Below, piece by piece: positions 1-9,124 of a stretch of 64,000 nt of DNA; positions within the stretch are counted from its first letter, which is position 1, and the number at the start of each line of letters is the position of its first letter. The notes under the pieces were generated by a model that saw nothing but the letters and a program-made list of their open reading frames with translations, was not told the DNA's origin and searched no databases. Both the position numbers and the translations under genes were made by a program. The DNA lies in the NCBI GenBank assembly GCA_947591605.1, contig CANQDF010000001.1, positions 62,001 through 126,000 on the forward strand. Direction: 5' to 3'. This stretch comes from an uncultured Clostridia bacterium (GTDB taxonomy: Bacteria > Bacillota > Clostridia > Lachnospirales > CAG-274).

Positions 1-1466
1 ACCTGCGCTTTGACGATACCAACCCCGCAAAGGAGAGCACGGAGTTTGTAAACTCCATAATGGAGGATATAAAATGGCTCGGCTTTGACTGGGAGGACAG
101 GCTTTACTTTGCATCGAGCTATTTTGACAGAATGTACGACTGCGCCGTTGAGCTTATAAAAAAGGGCAAGGCATTTGTATGCGATATGAGTGCGGAGCAG
201 ATGAGGCAGGCAAGGGGTACGCTTGTGACCCCGGGTGAGGAGAGCCCATGGAGAAACCGCAGCGTGGAGGAAAATTTGGATCTTTTTGCCCGTATGAAAA
301 ACGGAGAGTTTGAGGACGGGGCAAAAACGCTGCGTGCAAAAATAGATATGGCATCCCCCAACATGAATATGCGTGACCCCGTTATTTACCGCATAGCACA
401 TATGACGCATCATGCCTCGGGCGATAAGTGGTGCATATATCCCATGTATGATTTTGCCCATCCTCTGGAGGACGCATTTGAGGGCATTACCCATTCCATA
501 TGCACAATGGAGTTTGAGGATCACCGTCCGCTTTACGACTGGGTGGTAAATGAGCTGGATTTTGAGGTAAAGCCAAGACAGGTGGAATTTGCAAAGCTCA
601 ACCTGTCCGATACCGTAATGGGCAAGCGCTATTTAAGAAATCTGGTGGAAACGGAGCAGGTGGACGGCTGGGATGACCCTCGCCTGATAACGCTCTCGGG
701 CATACGCCGCAGAGGCTATACGCCCGAATCCATACGCAGCTTTTGCGATATGATAGGCGTTTCCAAGGCAAACTCGGTAGTGGATACTGCACAGCTTGAA
801 TACTGTATAAGGGAGGACTTAAAGCCAAAGACCCCCGTTGTTATGGCTGTGCTTGACCCAATAAAGCTTATTATAGACAATTATCCCGAAAACAAGACGG
901 AAATGCTCACCGTTGAAAACCATCCCGAAAACGAGGCTCTGGGCAGGAGAGAGGTACCTTTCTCCCGTGAGCTTTATATAGAGAGGAGCGACTTTGAGGA
1001 GAACCCTCCCAAAAAGTTCTTCCGCTTGACATACGGTATGGAGGTGAGGCTCAAGGGCGCTTACTTTGTTACCTGTACGGGCTGCGATAAGGACGGGGAC
1101 GGCAATGTTACCGCCGTACACTGCACCTATGACCCTGCAACAAAAAGCGGACTTGATTTTACGGCACGCAAGGTAAAGGGTACCATACACTGGGTAAATG
1201 CGGCAACTGCCGTGCCCGCAAAGGTCAACCTTTACGAAAACCTTGTAACAGCCGATGAAACTGCCGAAAACGGCTATGCGCTCAACCCTGATTCGCTTAA
1301 GGTAATGGACGCCTATCTTGAGCCTTTCCTTAAGGATGCGGAAAGGATGCAGCGCTTCCAGTTTATGAGGCACGGCTATTTTATTGCCGACAGCAAGCAT
1401 CATACCAAGGATAATGCGGTGTTTAACCGTATAGTATCCTTGAAAAATTCATTTAAGCCCCAATAA
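1..1466 (+). CDS. glnS: Glutaminyl-tRNA synthetase, 5' truncated by window edge
   Basis: Charges tRNA-Gln with glutamine in the cytoplasm (class I aminoacyl-tRNA synthetase, GlxRS family). The frame is already open at base 3 and reads [12 protein letters not shown] followed by [14 protein letters not shown], the block just after the HIGH motif in GlnRS, so the true start and HIGH lie upstream of the window; the ATG at 60 is internal. The second class I signature appears as VMGKR near base 620, a variant of the GlnRS VMSKR. The [18 protein letters not shown] block and the C-terminal anticodon-binding beta-barrel region (about the last 200 residues, including a [12 protein letters not shown] stretch) are typical of GlnRS rather than GluRS. 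It ends in TAA 19 bases before the LCP gene. Confidence 0.95.
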   Translation, partial: LRFDDTNPAKESTEFVNSIMEDIKWLGFDWEDRLYFASSYFDRMYDCAVELIKKGKAFVCDMSAEQMRQARGTLVTPGEESPWRNRSVEENLDLFARMKNGEFEDGAKTLRAKIDMASPNMNMRDPVIYRIAHMTHHASGDKWCIYPMYDFAHPLEDAFEGITHSICTMEFEDHRPLYDWVVNELDFEVKPRQVEFAKLNLSDTVMGKRYLRNLVETEQVDGWDDPRLITLSGIRRRGYTPESIRSFCDMIGVSKANSVVDTAQLEYCIREDLKPKTPVVMAVLDPIKLIIDNYPENKTEMLTVENHPENEALGRREVPFSRELYIERSDFEENPPKKFFRLTYGMEVRLKGAYFVTCTGCDKDGDGNVTAVHCTYDPATKSGLDFTARKVKGTIHWVNAATAVPAKVNLYENLVTADETAENGYALNPDSLKVMDAYLEPFLKDAERMQRFQFMRHGYFIADSKHHTKDNAVFNRIVSLKNSFKPQ

Positions 1467-1485
1467 AACGGGCGGAGGGGAAAAT

Positions 1486-3030
1486 ATGAGTAAAGATAAG
1501 GATAAATACAACGATTATGACCAAGAGGAAAATGTTTCCGAGGACGTCGGGCAATCAAGGCGGCGGCGTGCGGCAAAAATGCGTGAGGACGCCAAAAAGG
1601 CAGGCTATACAGGCATGATGTCTGCGGCATCTCAGGATAACGGCGGTGCGGCAAATAATGCCTCGGAGGCGGACAGCGGGGAAGACGAGGATAACAACAC
1701 CAAAAAAAGGTCGCCGATGAAGATATTTTTTACGGTGCTGCTGTCCATACTCGGAGTGTATGTAATTGTAATGGGCATTTTTGCCATTTCTACATATTTA
1801 AACGACGATCCCGAAGACGACTGGAATGTTGTGCAGGGGGATACTCAAAAGCCCATGGATAAAATACAGGAGGTTTTTTCTCCCAAGCTGCCCGAAAGAA
1901 CGCAGTTTGTGCTTATGTGTACCGATGAGGACGGCACCCGTACCGATACCATAATGGTGGGCTGCTACAACTCCGTAACACAGGGCATAAGCCTTATTTC
2001 GGTACCCCGTGATACGGTTGTTTCCGTTTCGGCGGCAAATTATCAGACCATGCGTGAGGAGTTCCCTGAGCCGGGCAGACGTACCATGAAGATAAACGCA
2101 GTACACCACTATGCGGGCGAAAAGCTCGGCCCCGAGATGCTCGTAGACGAGCTGAACAGCTTGCTCGGCACCGATATACAGTACTATGTAAGGGTCAATT
2201 TTGATGCGTTCCATTACCTTATAGATTCTATAGGCGGTATTGAGTTTGACGTACCGCAGAAGATGGATTACGATGATCCTACGCAGGATCTTTCCATACA
2301 TCTGTCGCCCGGCTTGCAGATGCTTGACGGCGACAAGGCGGAGCAGCTTGTGCGCTGGAGGCAGAACAACGACGGCACGGGCTATTTTAACGGCGATATA
2401 GGCAGGATAGCAATGCAGCAGAACTTTATGAAGGTGCTTGTGCAAAAGCTTGCGGATGTGGATACCATAAAGAGCAACCCCAAGGCGTATGTTACGGCAT
2501 TTATAAAGTATGTTACCACCAATGCGGGTATTTCCGATGCCGTTAAATATGCTTCGGCTCTTAACAAGATAGACCCAAGCAAGCTGGAAACATACCTTCT
2601 GCCCGGAGATGTGCGCTCAATAGGCGGCATATCCGGAGGCTATGCACCCGACAGCGAGGGCATAGAGCAGCTTGTATATGATATTTTTGAAAAGCCCGTC
2701 AGCGAGATGATCTCCGAGTCGACCTCGGAGGATGCGAGCGGTGAGGCTGCCTCGGCGTCCGACTCAAAATCGGCGTCCATACAGGTGCTCAACGGCGGAT
2801 ATACCAACGGCAAGGCAGGCGAGGTGGAGGCTGCACTTGAGGCGGACGGCTATACCGTTGACGAAATAGGCACCTATAATGAGGAAAAAAAGGAAAATAC
2901 AAGGATATATGTAAACAAAAACGGTCTTGGAGAGGACCTTAAAGACTATTTTAAGGATGCGGAGATAATAGTTGACGAAGACCTTACGGCAGACTTTGAT
3001 ATTGTAATTGTTATCGGCACAGAGGAATAA
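1486..3030 (+). CDS. LytR-CpsA-Psr (LCP) family cell-wall polymer transferase
   Basis: LCP proteins attach teichoic-acid-like or other anionic polymers from lipid carriers to peptidoglycan outside the membrane. The 514-residue protein has a charged cytoplasmic N-terminus (about 1-78), one membrane helix (about 79-103), an external LCP domain (about 130-300, with DGTRTDTIMVGC, SVPRDTVV and the KINAVHHY block), and a C-terminal LytR_C domain (about 430-512, SIQVLNGGYTNG). The start is set by GGAGGGG eight bases upstream. A paralogue follows at 3281. A terminator hairpin and a dispersed element lie behind it. Polymer substrate cannot be told from sequence. Confidence 0.9.
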   Translation: MSKDKDKYNDYDQEENVSEDVGQSRRRRAAKMREDAKKAGYTGMMSAASQDNGGAANNASEADSGEDEDNNTKKRSPMKIFFTVLLSILGVYVIVMGIFAISTYLNDDPEDDWNVVQGDTQKPMDKIQEVFSPKLPERTQFVLMCTDEDGTRTDTIMVGCYNSVTQGISLISVPRDTVVSVSAANYQTMREEFPEPGRRTMKINAVHHYAGEKLGPEMLVDELNSLLGTDIQYYVRVNFDAFHYLIDSIGGIEFDVPQKMDYDDPTQDLSIHLSPGLQMLDGDKAEQLVRWRQNNDGTGYFNGDIGRIAMQQNFMKVLVQKLADVDTIKSNPKAYVTAFIKYVTTNAGISDAVKYASALNKIDPSKLETYLLPGDVRSIGGISGGYAPDSEGIEQLVYDIFEKPVSEMISESTSEDASGEAASASDSKSASIQVLNGGYTNGKAGEVEAALEADGYTVDEIGTYNEEKKENTRIYVNKNGLGEDLKDYFKDAEIIVDEDLTADFDIVIVIGTEE

Positions 3031-3040
3031 ACGGCTGCGG

Positions 3041-3065
3041 CTCAAGGGAGAGGCTCTCCCTTGAG
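3041..3065 (+). terminator. Hairpin behind first LCP gene
   Basis: CTCAAGGGAGA and TCTCCCTTGAG form a perfect 11-bp stem with a 3-base loop, ten bases after the LCP stop codon. No T-run follows; the dispersed element copy A starts directly after it. Confidence 0.55.
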
Positions 3066-3250
3066 CACGCTTGCAGGAAATGCTTGCATTTCCTGCATTT
3101 TGTTTTCACAAGGAGCAAAGAGTTTGTGCCTCGCTGTCGCTCGACACGCACTCTTTTCCTCGGCGGAAGTGAATTCCGCCTGTGGATTTAAGCCTGACGG
3201 CGCTAAAGTTACCTTAAAGTGTTTGCAAGTTTAGATTCTTAAAATCGGTT
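3064..3250 (+). repeat. Dispersed structured element, copy A
   Basis: This stretch is homologous along its whole length to 45021-45258 (same orientation) and to 35691-35930 (reverse). It begins CACGCTTGCAGGAAATG, has the perfect hairpin GCAGGAAATG-cttg-CATTTCCTGC, then a TCGCTCGACAC block, CTCTTTTCCTCGG, a second hairpin GGCGGAA-gtgaa-TTCCGCC, GCCTGACGGCGCTAAAGTTACCTTAAAGTG, and a T-rich end. The second stem has different bases from copies D and E but remains paired. It lies in the 3' region of the first LCP gene and may be co-transcribed with it. Confidence 0.8.
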
Positions 3251-3280
3251 TTTTATCTGTTTTTAGTTTTGGAGGTTTAT

Positions 3281-4618
3281 ATGAGTAATTACGACGGATA
3301 CGGAGAGGCTCCCCGCAGAAGAGGCAGACAAAAGCAGCGGGAGGAAAGCCGAAAATATGAAAAACGCAGGAGGTCGCCCGTACGCAGGTTTTTTAAAATA
3401 GTGCTTACGGTTGCGCTTTTGTATTTTGCGGCTCTTTTAATTTTTGCATACACGGCGCATATATCGCCCGACCCCAACGACAAGCCTCTGGATGTGCTTA
3501 CGGGCATTATATCGGATGTACCCGAGCGCACAAATTTTTTGATCATGTGTACCGATAAGGACGGTTCACGAACGGATACGATAATGGTGGGCTGCTACAA
3601 CTCAAAAACAAACGGGCTTGACATAATTTCGATACCGAGGGATACTATTGTAACGGTGTCCGACGAACATTTTGAGCGGATGCAGCTTGAATATCCTCAG
3701 CCGGACTCACCCGAAATGCAGATAAACCATATACACCATTTTATCGGGGAAAAGGACGGCCCCGAAGTGCTTGCCTCCGAGGTGGAAAATATGCTGGATA
3801 TAGATATTGACTACTATGTAAGGGTCAATTTTGAGGCATTCCGTTATTTTGTGGATTCCATAGGCGGCATAAGCTTTGATGTGCCCGTGGATATGTATTA
3901 CAGGGATCCCGCTCAGGATCTGTATATCGACCTTAATGCGGGTGTGCAGCTGCTTGACGGCGACAAGGCGGAGCAGCTCGTGCGCTACCGCTCGGGCTAT
4001 TCCAACGGGGATATAGGCAGGATAGAGGTGCAGCAGGAGTTTTTGCGGGCGCTTGTCAAAAAGGCGGTCAGCAGCGAAACCGTTACCTCAAACCCAAAGG
4101 CATATATAAATACCTTTTTGAAGTACGTTACCACAAATGCGACCATAGCCGACGCTTTGAAATATGCGTCGGAATTTAAAAAGCTTGATGTAAACAATAT
4201 GAACACTTATCTCCTCCCCGGAGAGGCATATAACAGATATTACTGCGACGAGGAGGAAACCTCCCGTCTGGTATACGAAATATTTAAAAGACCGAGTGAG
4301 GAGATACTTGAAAACCGCACGGAGGAAGGCGGCGAGGAGAAGCCCTCCGATTCGAGAGGAGCCTCCATACAGGTGCTTAACGGCGGCTATACCGACGGCA
4401 AGGCAGGCGAGGTGAGGGATATGCTCACAAGCGACGGCTACACCGTGAGCGATATAGCTACCTACAGCGATATAAAAAAGGAACAGACACGCATTTATGT
4501 AAACCGTGACGGCATAGGAGAGGATCTTACATCATATTTTAAGGATGCGGAGGTCATCAGGGACAGTCACATTACGGGCGATTATGATATTGTTATAATA
4601 ATAGGAACGGAAGAATGA
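3281..4618 (+). CDS. LytR-CpsA-Psr (LCP) family protein, paralogue
   Basis: Second LCP-type polymer transferase, 445 residues, clearly a duplicate of the gene at 1486: the blocks MCTDKDGSRTDTIMVGC, ISIPRDTIVTVS, QLLDGDKAEQLVRYR and the terminal LytR_C domain match position by position. It has a basic N-terminus (1-36), a membrane helix (about 37-58), the LCP domain (about 88-250) and LytR_C (about 361-445). The ATG at 3281 is preferred over the in-frame TTG at 3269 because GGAGG sits six bases before it. It is followed after one base by the FAD protein at 4620, so the two are likely co-transcribed. Confidence 0.9.
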   Translation: MSNYDGYGEAPRRRGRQKQREESRKYEKRRRSPVRRFFKIVLTVALLYFAALLIFAYTAHISPDPNDKPLDVLTGIISDVPERTNFLIMCTDKDGSRTDTIMVGCYNSKTNGLDIISIPRDTIVTVSDEHFERMQLEYPQPDSPEMQINHIHHFIGEKDGPEVLASEVENMLDIDIDYYVRVNFEAFRYFVDSIGGISFDVPVDMYYRDPAQDLYIDLNAGVQLLDGDKAEQLVRYRSGYSNGDIGRIEVQQEFLRALVKKAVSSETVTSNPKAYINTFLKYVTTNATIADALKYASEFKKLDVNNMNTYLLPGEAYNRYYCDEEETSRLVYEIFKRPSEEILENRTEEGGEEKPSDSRGASIQVLNGGYTDGKAGEVRDMLTSDGYTVSDIATYSDIKKEQTRIYVNRDGIGEDLTSYFKDAEVIRDSHITGDYDIVIIIGTEE

Positions 4619-4619
4619 T

Positions 4620-5840
4620 ATGAAAAACCTTGCAATTATCGGAGGAGGAGCTGCCGGCATGGCAGCGGCTGTCGAGGCGGGATATACCGACCCCTCTGCG
4701 GATATAACCGTTTACGAGCGTATGGACAGGGTGGGCAAAAAGCTGCTTGCCACGGGCAACGGACGCTGCAATTACACAAACCTTAACGCAGATGTGCGCA
4801 ATTATTACGGCAGAATGCCGTCCTTTGTAAAAAGTGCGCTTGAGAGGTACGGTATAAACGATACGGTAAATTTTTTCAATAACATAGGCGTATTTCCAAG
4901 GGAGGAGGAAAGGGGAAAGCTTTATCCCTTTTCCGGACAGGCGTCGGCTGTGCTGGACGCACTCAGAAACGAGCTTGCAAGGCTTGGAGTTAATATTGTA
5001 AATGCCGATATATGCTCCGTTTCAAAAACAAAAAAGGGCTTCAGGCTTACGGACAGAGCAGGCAGCGGTTATTTTTGCGGCAGGCTTATAATAGCGGCAG
5101 GCGGCTGTGCCTCTCCGTCGCTTGGCTCAAACGGTTCGGGCTTTGATCTGCTGAGGAGCTTGGGGCATCATATCACGGAGCTCCATCCTGCGCTTGTGCA
5201 GCTTAAAACACCCACAGACGAGGTAAAAAGCCTGCAGGGCATCAAGACGGAGGGTATGCTTACCCTGCTTTCGGAAAACAAGGTGCTGGGCAGCGACAGC
5301 GGCGAGATACTTTTTACCGATTACGGACTTTCGGGTCCGCCTGTGTTCAACCTGTCCGTATTTGCGGCAGGCAGAAAGGGGCTTACGGCAGCAATAGATC
5401 TTATGAGCGAGTATCCCCTCCGAAACGTATACGATATATTGGAGAACAGGGCGCAGGCACTCTCTCACCTTACTATGGAAAGCTACTTTACAGGGCTTGT
5501 AAACAAGCGCATAGGCAATATAATAGCACGGCGTGCGGGCATTGAAAAGCTCTCCTTGCCCGTTAAGGCTCTTGACAAGGAGCTTTTGTGGAAGATGGCG
5601 TCGCTTATAAAGCAGCTGAGCTTTGAGGTCACGGGCACAAAGGGCTTTGCCAATGCCCAGGTGACGGCGGGCGGTGTGTTTACGAGCGAATTTTCGCCCG
5701 ATACAATGGAGTCAAAGCTTTGCAGCGGTCTTTACTGTGCGGGTGAGATATATGATATATACGGCGACTGCGGCGGCTATAATCTGCAGTGGGCATGGTC
5801 GTCGGGCAGGCTGGCGGGCAGATGTGCCGCCGAGAAATAG
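4620..5840 (+). CDS. NAD(P)/FAD-dependent oxidoreductase, HI0933/YhiN family
   Basis: Flavoprotein of the HI0933-like (BaiN/YhiN) family; the in vivo substrate is generally not known. The 406 residues open with a Rossmann FAD-binding motif (IIGGGAAGMAAAVEA, residues 5-19), then the family block GKKLLATGNGRCNYTN, and end with the second FAD contact region GLYCAGEIYDIYGDCGGYNLQ. Starts one base after the LCP stop. The stop is TAG, which shows TAG is used as an ordinary stop in this genome. The next gene, another FAD enzyme, starts eight bases on. Confidence 0.88.
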   Translation: MKNLAIIGGGAAGMAAAVEAGYTDPSADITVYERMDRVGKKLLATGNGRCNYTNLNADVRNYYGRMPSFVKSALERYGINDTVNFFNNIGVFPREEERGKLYPFSGQASAVLDALRNELARLGVNIVNADICSVSKTKKGFRLTDRAGSGYFCGRLIIAAGGCASPSLGSNGSGFDLLRSLGHHITELHPALVQLKTPTDEVKSLQGIKTEGMLTLLSENKVLGSDSGEILFTDYGLSGPPVFNLSVFAAGRKGLTAAIDLMSEYPLRNVYDILENRAQALSHLTMESYFTGLVNKRIGNIIARRAGIEKLSLPVKALDKELLWKMASLIKQLSFEVTGTKGFANAQVTAGGVFTSEFSPDTMESKLCSGLYCAGEIYDIYGDCGGYNLQWAWSSGRLAGRCAAEK

Positions 5841-5848
5841 GAGGAAGC

Positions 5849-7432
5849 ATGCTTATACTTTCGGGCATCAAATACAGGGTATCGGAGCCGTTCTCCGAGG
5901 AAAGGCTTAGGCTGCTTGCGGCAAAAAAACTGAGGGAAGCGCCCGAAAGGCTTAAGGACTTTCACATCACAAAAAAATCGGTGGATGCGAGGGACAAAAA
6001 CAATGTATTTTATGTGTTTTCCGTTGCATTCCGTATTGAAAACGAGCATAAATATCTGGGTATAAAAAATGTGTCGGTGCAAAAGCCGTACAGCTTTTCC
6101 GTGCCAAAGGCGGTGTCGGGGCTTTCGCCCGTTGTTGTCGGCTTTGGCCCGGCAGGTATGTTTGCGGCGCTTATTCTGGCAAAGGCGGGCTTAAGACCCA
6201 CCGTTATAGAGCGGGGCAGATGCGTCGAGCGCAGAAAGAGGGATATAGAGCTTTTTCACAAAACGGGTGTGCTGGATACCCGTTCAAACGTACAGTTCGG
6301 CGAGGGCGGCGCAGGCACTTTTTCGGACGGCAAGCTTACCACGGGCAAAAACGATCCGCTTATAAAAACGGTTTTTGAGGAGCTTGTAAGCGCAGGCGCA
6401 CCAAGGGAGATACTCTATCTTGCAAAACCGCACATCGGCACGGATAACCTTATCAACGTTGTAAAAAATATAAGGTGCCGCATAACCGAGCTGGGCGGCA
6501 GCGTGCTTTTTGAACACCTGCTCTCGGATATCCATATAAAAAAGGGGTCGCTGTGCGGTATTACCTGTGACACGCCCGAGGGAAAAAGGTATATTGACTG
6601 TGACAGGCTGATACTTGCCCCGGGTCACTCCGCAAGGGATACCTTTGAGCTTTTTGCACGCAAAAATGCCGCAATGGAGCAAAAGCCGTTTGCAATGGGC
6701 GTGCGTATAGAGCACAGCCAGGACGCAATAAATACGGCAATGTACGGGAGGTTTGCAAAATATCTGCCGCCTGCCGACTACAAGCTTGTGGCGCATTTGC
6801 CCGGAGGCAGGAGCATTTACACCTTTTGTATGTGCCCCGGCGGATATGTTATGGGCGCCGCATCGGAAAAGTACGGTGTGGTGACAAACGGTATGAGCTA
6901 TTTTTCACGCAGCGGCAAAAATGCAAATGCCGCACTGCTTGTGGGGCTTTCTCCGGAGGACTTTGGGAGCGATGACCCTCTTGCGGGTGCAGCCTTTCAG
7001 AGGGAGCTGGAGCACAGGGCGTTTGTGTCGGGCGGCGGAGATTATTCCGCACCCGTACAGCTTGTGGGAGATATGCTGCTTGACAGAGCAAGCACATCCT
7101 GCGGCAGGATAGAGCCTACCTATAAGCCCGGCATTAAAATGACGGATATGAGGGAGGTTTTTCCCGATTATATGTATGAAGCGCTTAGGGAGGGCATTAC
7201 GGAGCTTGACAAGCGCCTTAAGGGCTTTGCGGATCCCGAGGCTCCCCTTACGGCAGTCGAGAGCCGTTCGTCGTCCCCTGTGCGCATTTTGCGGCATAGG
7301 GACAGCATGGAGAGCCTCTCCTTCAAGGGAGTATATCCGTGCGGAGAGGGCTGCGGATATGCGGGAGGCATAGTTTCGGCGGCAGCGGACGGCATAATGT
7401 GTGCGCTTGCATTGTGTGAAAGCCTTATGTAA
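5849..7432 (+). CDS. FAD-dependent dehydrogenase, COG2509 type
   Basis: Large flavoprotein of unknown substrate (528 residues), of the uncharacterized FAD-dependent dehydrogenase family. A short N-terminal domain (1-95) precedes the FAD-binding Rossmann motif VVGFGPAGMFAALILAKAG (about 93-111) and an ERG end-of-strand acidic residue. The family signature FGEGGAGTFSDGKLTTG follows, and the C-terminus has CGEGCGYAGGIVSAAADG. The ATG at 5849 has GAGGA five bases upstream; the longer reading from 5789 has no ribosome site and overlaps the previous gene. It forms a tandem flavoprotein pair with the gene at 4620. Confidence 0.88.
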   Translation: MLILSGIKYRVSEPFSEERLRLLAAKKLREAPERLKDFHITKKSVDARDKNNVFYVFSVAFRIENEHKYLGIKNVSVQKPYSFSVPKAVSGLSPVVVGFGPAGMFAALILAKAGLRPTVIERGRCVERRKRDIELFHKTGVLDTRSNVQFGEGGAGTFSDGKLTTGKNDPLIKTVFEELVSAGAPREILYLAKPHIGTDNLINVVKNIRCRITELGGSVLFEHLLSDIHIKKGSLCGITCDTPEGKRYIDCDRLILAPGHSARDTFELFARKNAAMEQKPFAMGVRIEHSQDAINTAMYGRFAKYLPPADYKLVAHLPGGRSIYTFCMCPGGYVMGAASEKYGVVTNGMSYFSRSGKNANAALLVGLSPEDFGSDDPLAGAAFQRELEHRAFVSGGGDYSAPVQLVGDMLLDRASTSCGRIEPTYKPGIKMTDMREVFPDYMYEALREGITELDKRLKGFADPEAPLTAVESRSSSPVRILRHRDSMESLSFKGVYPCGEGCGYAGGIVSAAADGIMCALALCESLM

Positions 7433-7438
7433 AAATGT

Positions 7439-7466
7439 TTGCATATATCCAAAATAGGGTTAAAAT
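7439..7466 (+). promoter_or_regulatory. Possible sigma-A promoter for metal transporter operon
   Basis: TTGCAT (7439-7444) and TAAAAT (7461-7466) with a 16-base spacer lie 43 bases upstream of the ATG of the binding protein. Spacing is slightly short. No clear Zur or MntR box was recognised between it and the gene. Confidence 0.4.
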
Positions 7467-7508
7467 ATATAATAACGCATAACGTTTATATCTGTGAGGA
7501 GAGATAAT

Positions 7509-8381
7509 ATGAAAAAAATTGTTTTTGCGTTTTTTTGCATGGCGCTGCTTTTGACGGGCTGTGCGGATACCGCCGATAAGGCGGATGACGGAAGGCTGAC
7601 GGTATGCACAAGCTTTTATGCGCTTTATGATTTTGCCGATAAGGTGGGCGGCGAGAGAGCCGATGTAATAAATCTGGTGCCTGCGGGCAGCGAGCCGCAC
7701 GACTGGGAGCCTAGCTCGCACGATATGCTCAGGGTAAGCAAGGCGGATATACTTTTTTACAACGGCCTCGGTATGGAGAGCTGGATAGACAGTGTAAAGA
7801 GCTCGGCAGGCGGCAAAACTAAGTATGTATGCCTTTCCGACGGGCTTTGTGAGGACGGCGCCTCCGACCCGCACATATGGCTTGACCCCAATACGGCAAT
7901 TGAAATGGTAAACAAAATAGAGGCGGAAATGTCTGCCGAGGACAGCAAAAATGCCGATTACTACAAGCAGAATGCACAGGAGCTAATATCCGAGATGAGA
8001 GAGCTTGACAAGGCGTATGCCGAGGCCTTTGCCGACAAGGAGGGCTTTGGCATAGTTGTTTCGCATGAGGCATACGGCAGCCTGTGCTCACGCTACAACA
8101 TAGAGCAGAGGGCGCTGGAGGGCATAATACCCCAGTCGGAGCCGTCCCCCGAGCAGATGAAAAAAATAATAGATTATATAAACGACAACAACATAGACTG
8201 CATTTTTTACGAGAAGCTTTTAAGCAAAAAAACGGTGAACACCGTTGCCGAGGAAACGGGCGCCGAGCTTTTGGAGCTCGATCCGTTTGAGGGGCTTACA
8301 CAGGCTGATATAGATGCGGGTGAAGATTATATTTCGGTAATGTACAAAAATCTTGAAAATTTAAAAAAAGCGGCGGAGTGA
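7509..8381 (+). CDS. Metal ABC transporter substrate-binding lipoprotein, ZnuA/TroA type
   Basis: Captures a divalent metal (zinc or manganese) outside the membrane for the transporter encoded by the next two genes. The 290-residue protein starts with a lipoprotein signal (MKKIVFAFFCMALLLTGCAD, lipobox LTGC). Metal-binding family blocks are visible: GSEPHDWEPSSHD, DPHIWLDP, VSHEAYG and the C-terminal LDPFEG. The His-rich loop found in many zinc-specific ZnuA proteins is absent, so manganese is also possible. The ATG at 7509 follows GAGGAGAG; the in-frame GTG at 7494 has no ribosome site. The next gene starts four bases after its stop. Confidence 0.9.
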   Translation: MKKIVFAFFCMALLLTGCADTADKADDGRLTVCTSFYALYDFADKVGGERADVINLVPAGSEPHDWEPSSHDMLRVSKADILFYNGLGMESWIDSVKSSAGGKTKYVCLSDGLCEDGASDPHIWLDPNTAIEMVNKIEAEMSAEDSKNADYYKQNAQELISEMRELDKAYAEAFADKEGFGIVVSHEAYGSLCSRYNIEQRALEGIIPQSEPSPEQMKKIIDYINDNNIDCIFYEKLLSKKTVNTVAEETGAELLELDPFEGLTQADIDAGEDYISVMYKNLENLKKAAE

Positions 8382-8385
8382 TCTT

Positions 8386-9111
8386 ATGTCTTTATTGGAA
8401 GTTAAAAATTTAAGCTTCAGCTATCCCGATAAAAGCATACTCCACAGGCTCAGCTTTTCTGCGGAGCAGGGGGATTTTATCTGTATAGCGGGTACAAACG
8501 GTACGGGCAAAAGTACGCTTTTAAAGCTGATACTTAACAGGCTGGCGCCTACCGAGGGAGAGATAAAGCTTTTTGGCGTGCTTTCGCATAAGTTCAGGGA
8601 TTATGCCAAAATAGCGTATGTATCGCAGAAGGCTACGGATTTTAATGCGGATTTTCCCGCAACGGTGGAGGAGATAGTATCTCTCGGTCTTTATTCAAGG
8701 CGGGGGCTTTTTAAACCGTACACAAAGCAGGATAGGGAAAGGATAAGATCCGCCCTTGAAAAGGTGGGTATGTCGGATTACAGCGGCAAGAGGATAGGTA
8801 TGCTCTCGGGCGGACAGCAGCAGAGGGTGTTTATAGCAAAGGCGCTTGTTTCCGACCCGGAGATGCTCTTTCTTGACGAGCCTACCGTCGGTATAGACGT
8901 AAAGGCGGTGGATTCCATATGCTGCCTTTTGGGGGAGCTTAACAAAGCGGGGCTTACAATAGTTATGGTAACGCATGATATATCTTCGATATTGTATCAT
9001 TCAAACAAGGTGCTTGTGCTTTCCGAGGACGGCAGCGGGGAGCTCATGAGCTCCGAGGACTTTAACTCGGGTACGATACTTGCACATGTCCACCATACGC
9101 ACAGCAGGTAA
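8386..9111 (+). CDS. Metal ABC transporter ATP-binding protein, ZnuC type
   Basis: ATPase subunit powering metal import. The 241-residue protein has Walker A GTNGTGKST (about residues 35-43), a Q-loop region YVSQKATDF, the ABC signature LSGGQQQRV, Walker B EMLFLDEP and the switch His in VTHD. It sits between the binding protein and the permease in one operon. The C-terminus has the His-containing stretch LAHVHHTHSR, often seen in this subfamily. Confidence 0.92.
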   Translation: MSLLEVKNLSFSYPDKSILHRLSFSAEQGDFICIAGTNGTGKSTLLKLILNRLAPTEGEIKLFGVLSHKFRDYAKIAYVSQKATDFNADFPATVEEIVSLGLYSRRGLFKPYTKQDRERIRSALEKVGMSDYSGKRIGMLSGGQQQRVFIAKALVSDPEMLFLDEPTVGIDVKAVDSICCLLGELNKAGLTIVMVTHDISSILYHSNKVLVLSEDGSGELMSSEDFNSGTILAHVHHTHSR

Positions 9112-9124
9112 GGAGGGACGCAGT

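Noticed and set aside
608-640. Damaged class I signature in GlnRS (VMGKR)
   Set aside because: The rest of the enzyme is intact and the position tolerates variation in the GlnRS family; not enough to call a defect.
9080-9124. Earlier start for the metal permease
   Set aside because: It would overlap the ATPase gene and lacks a ribosome site; AAGGAGGG belongs to the ATG at 9125.
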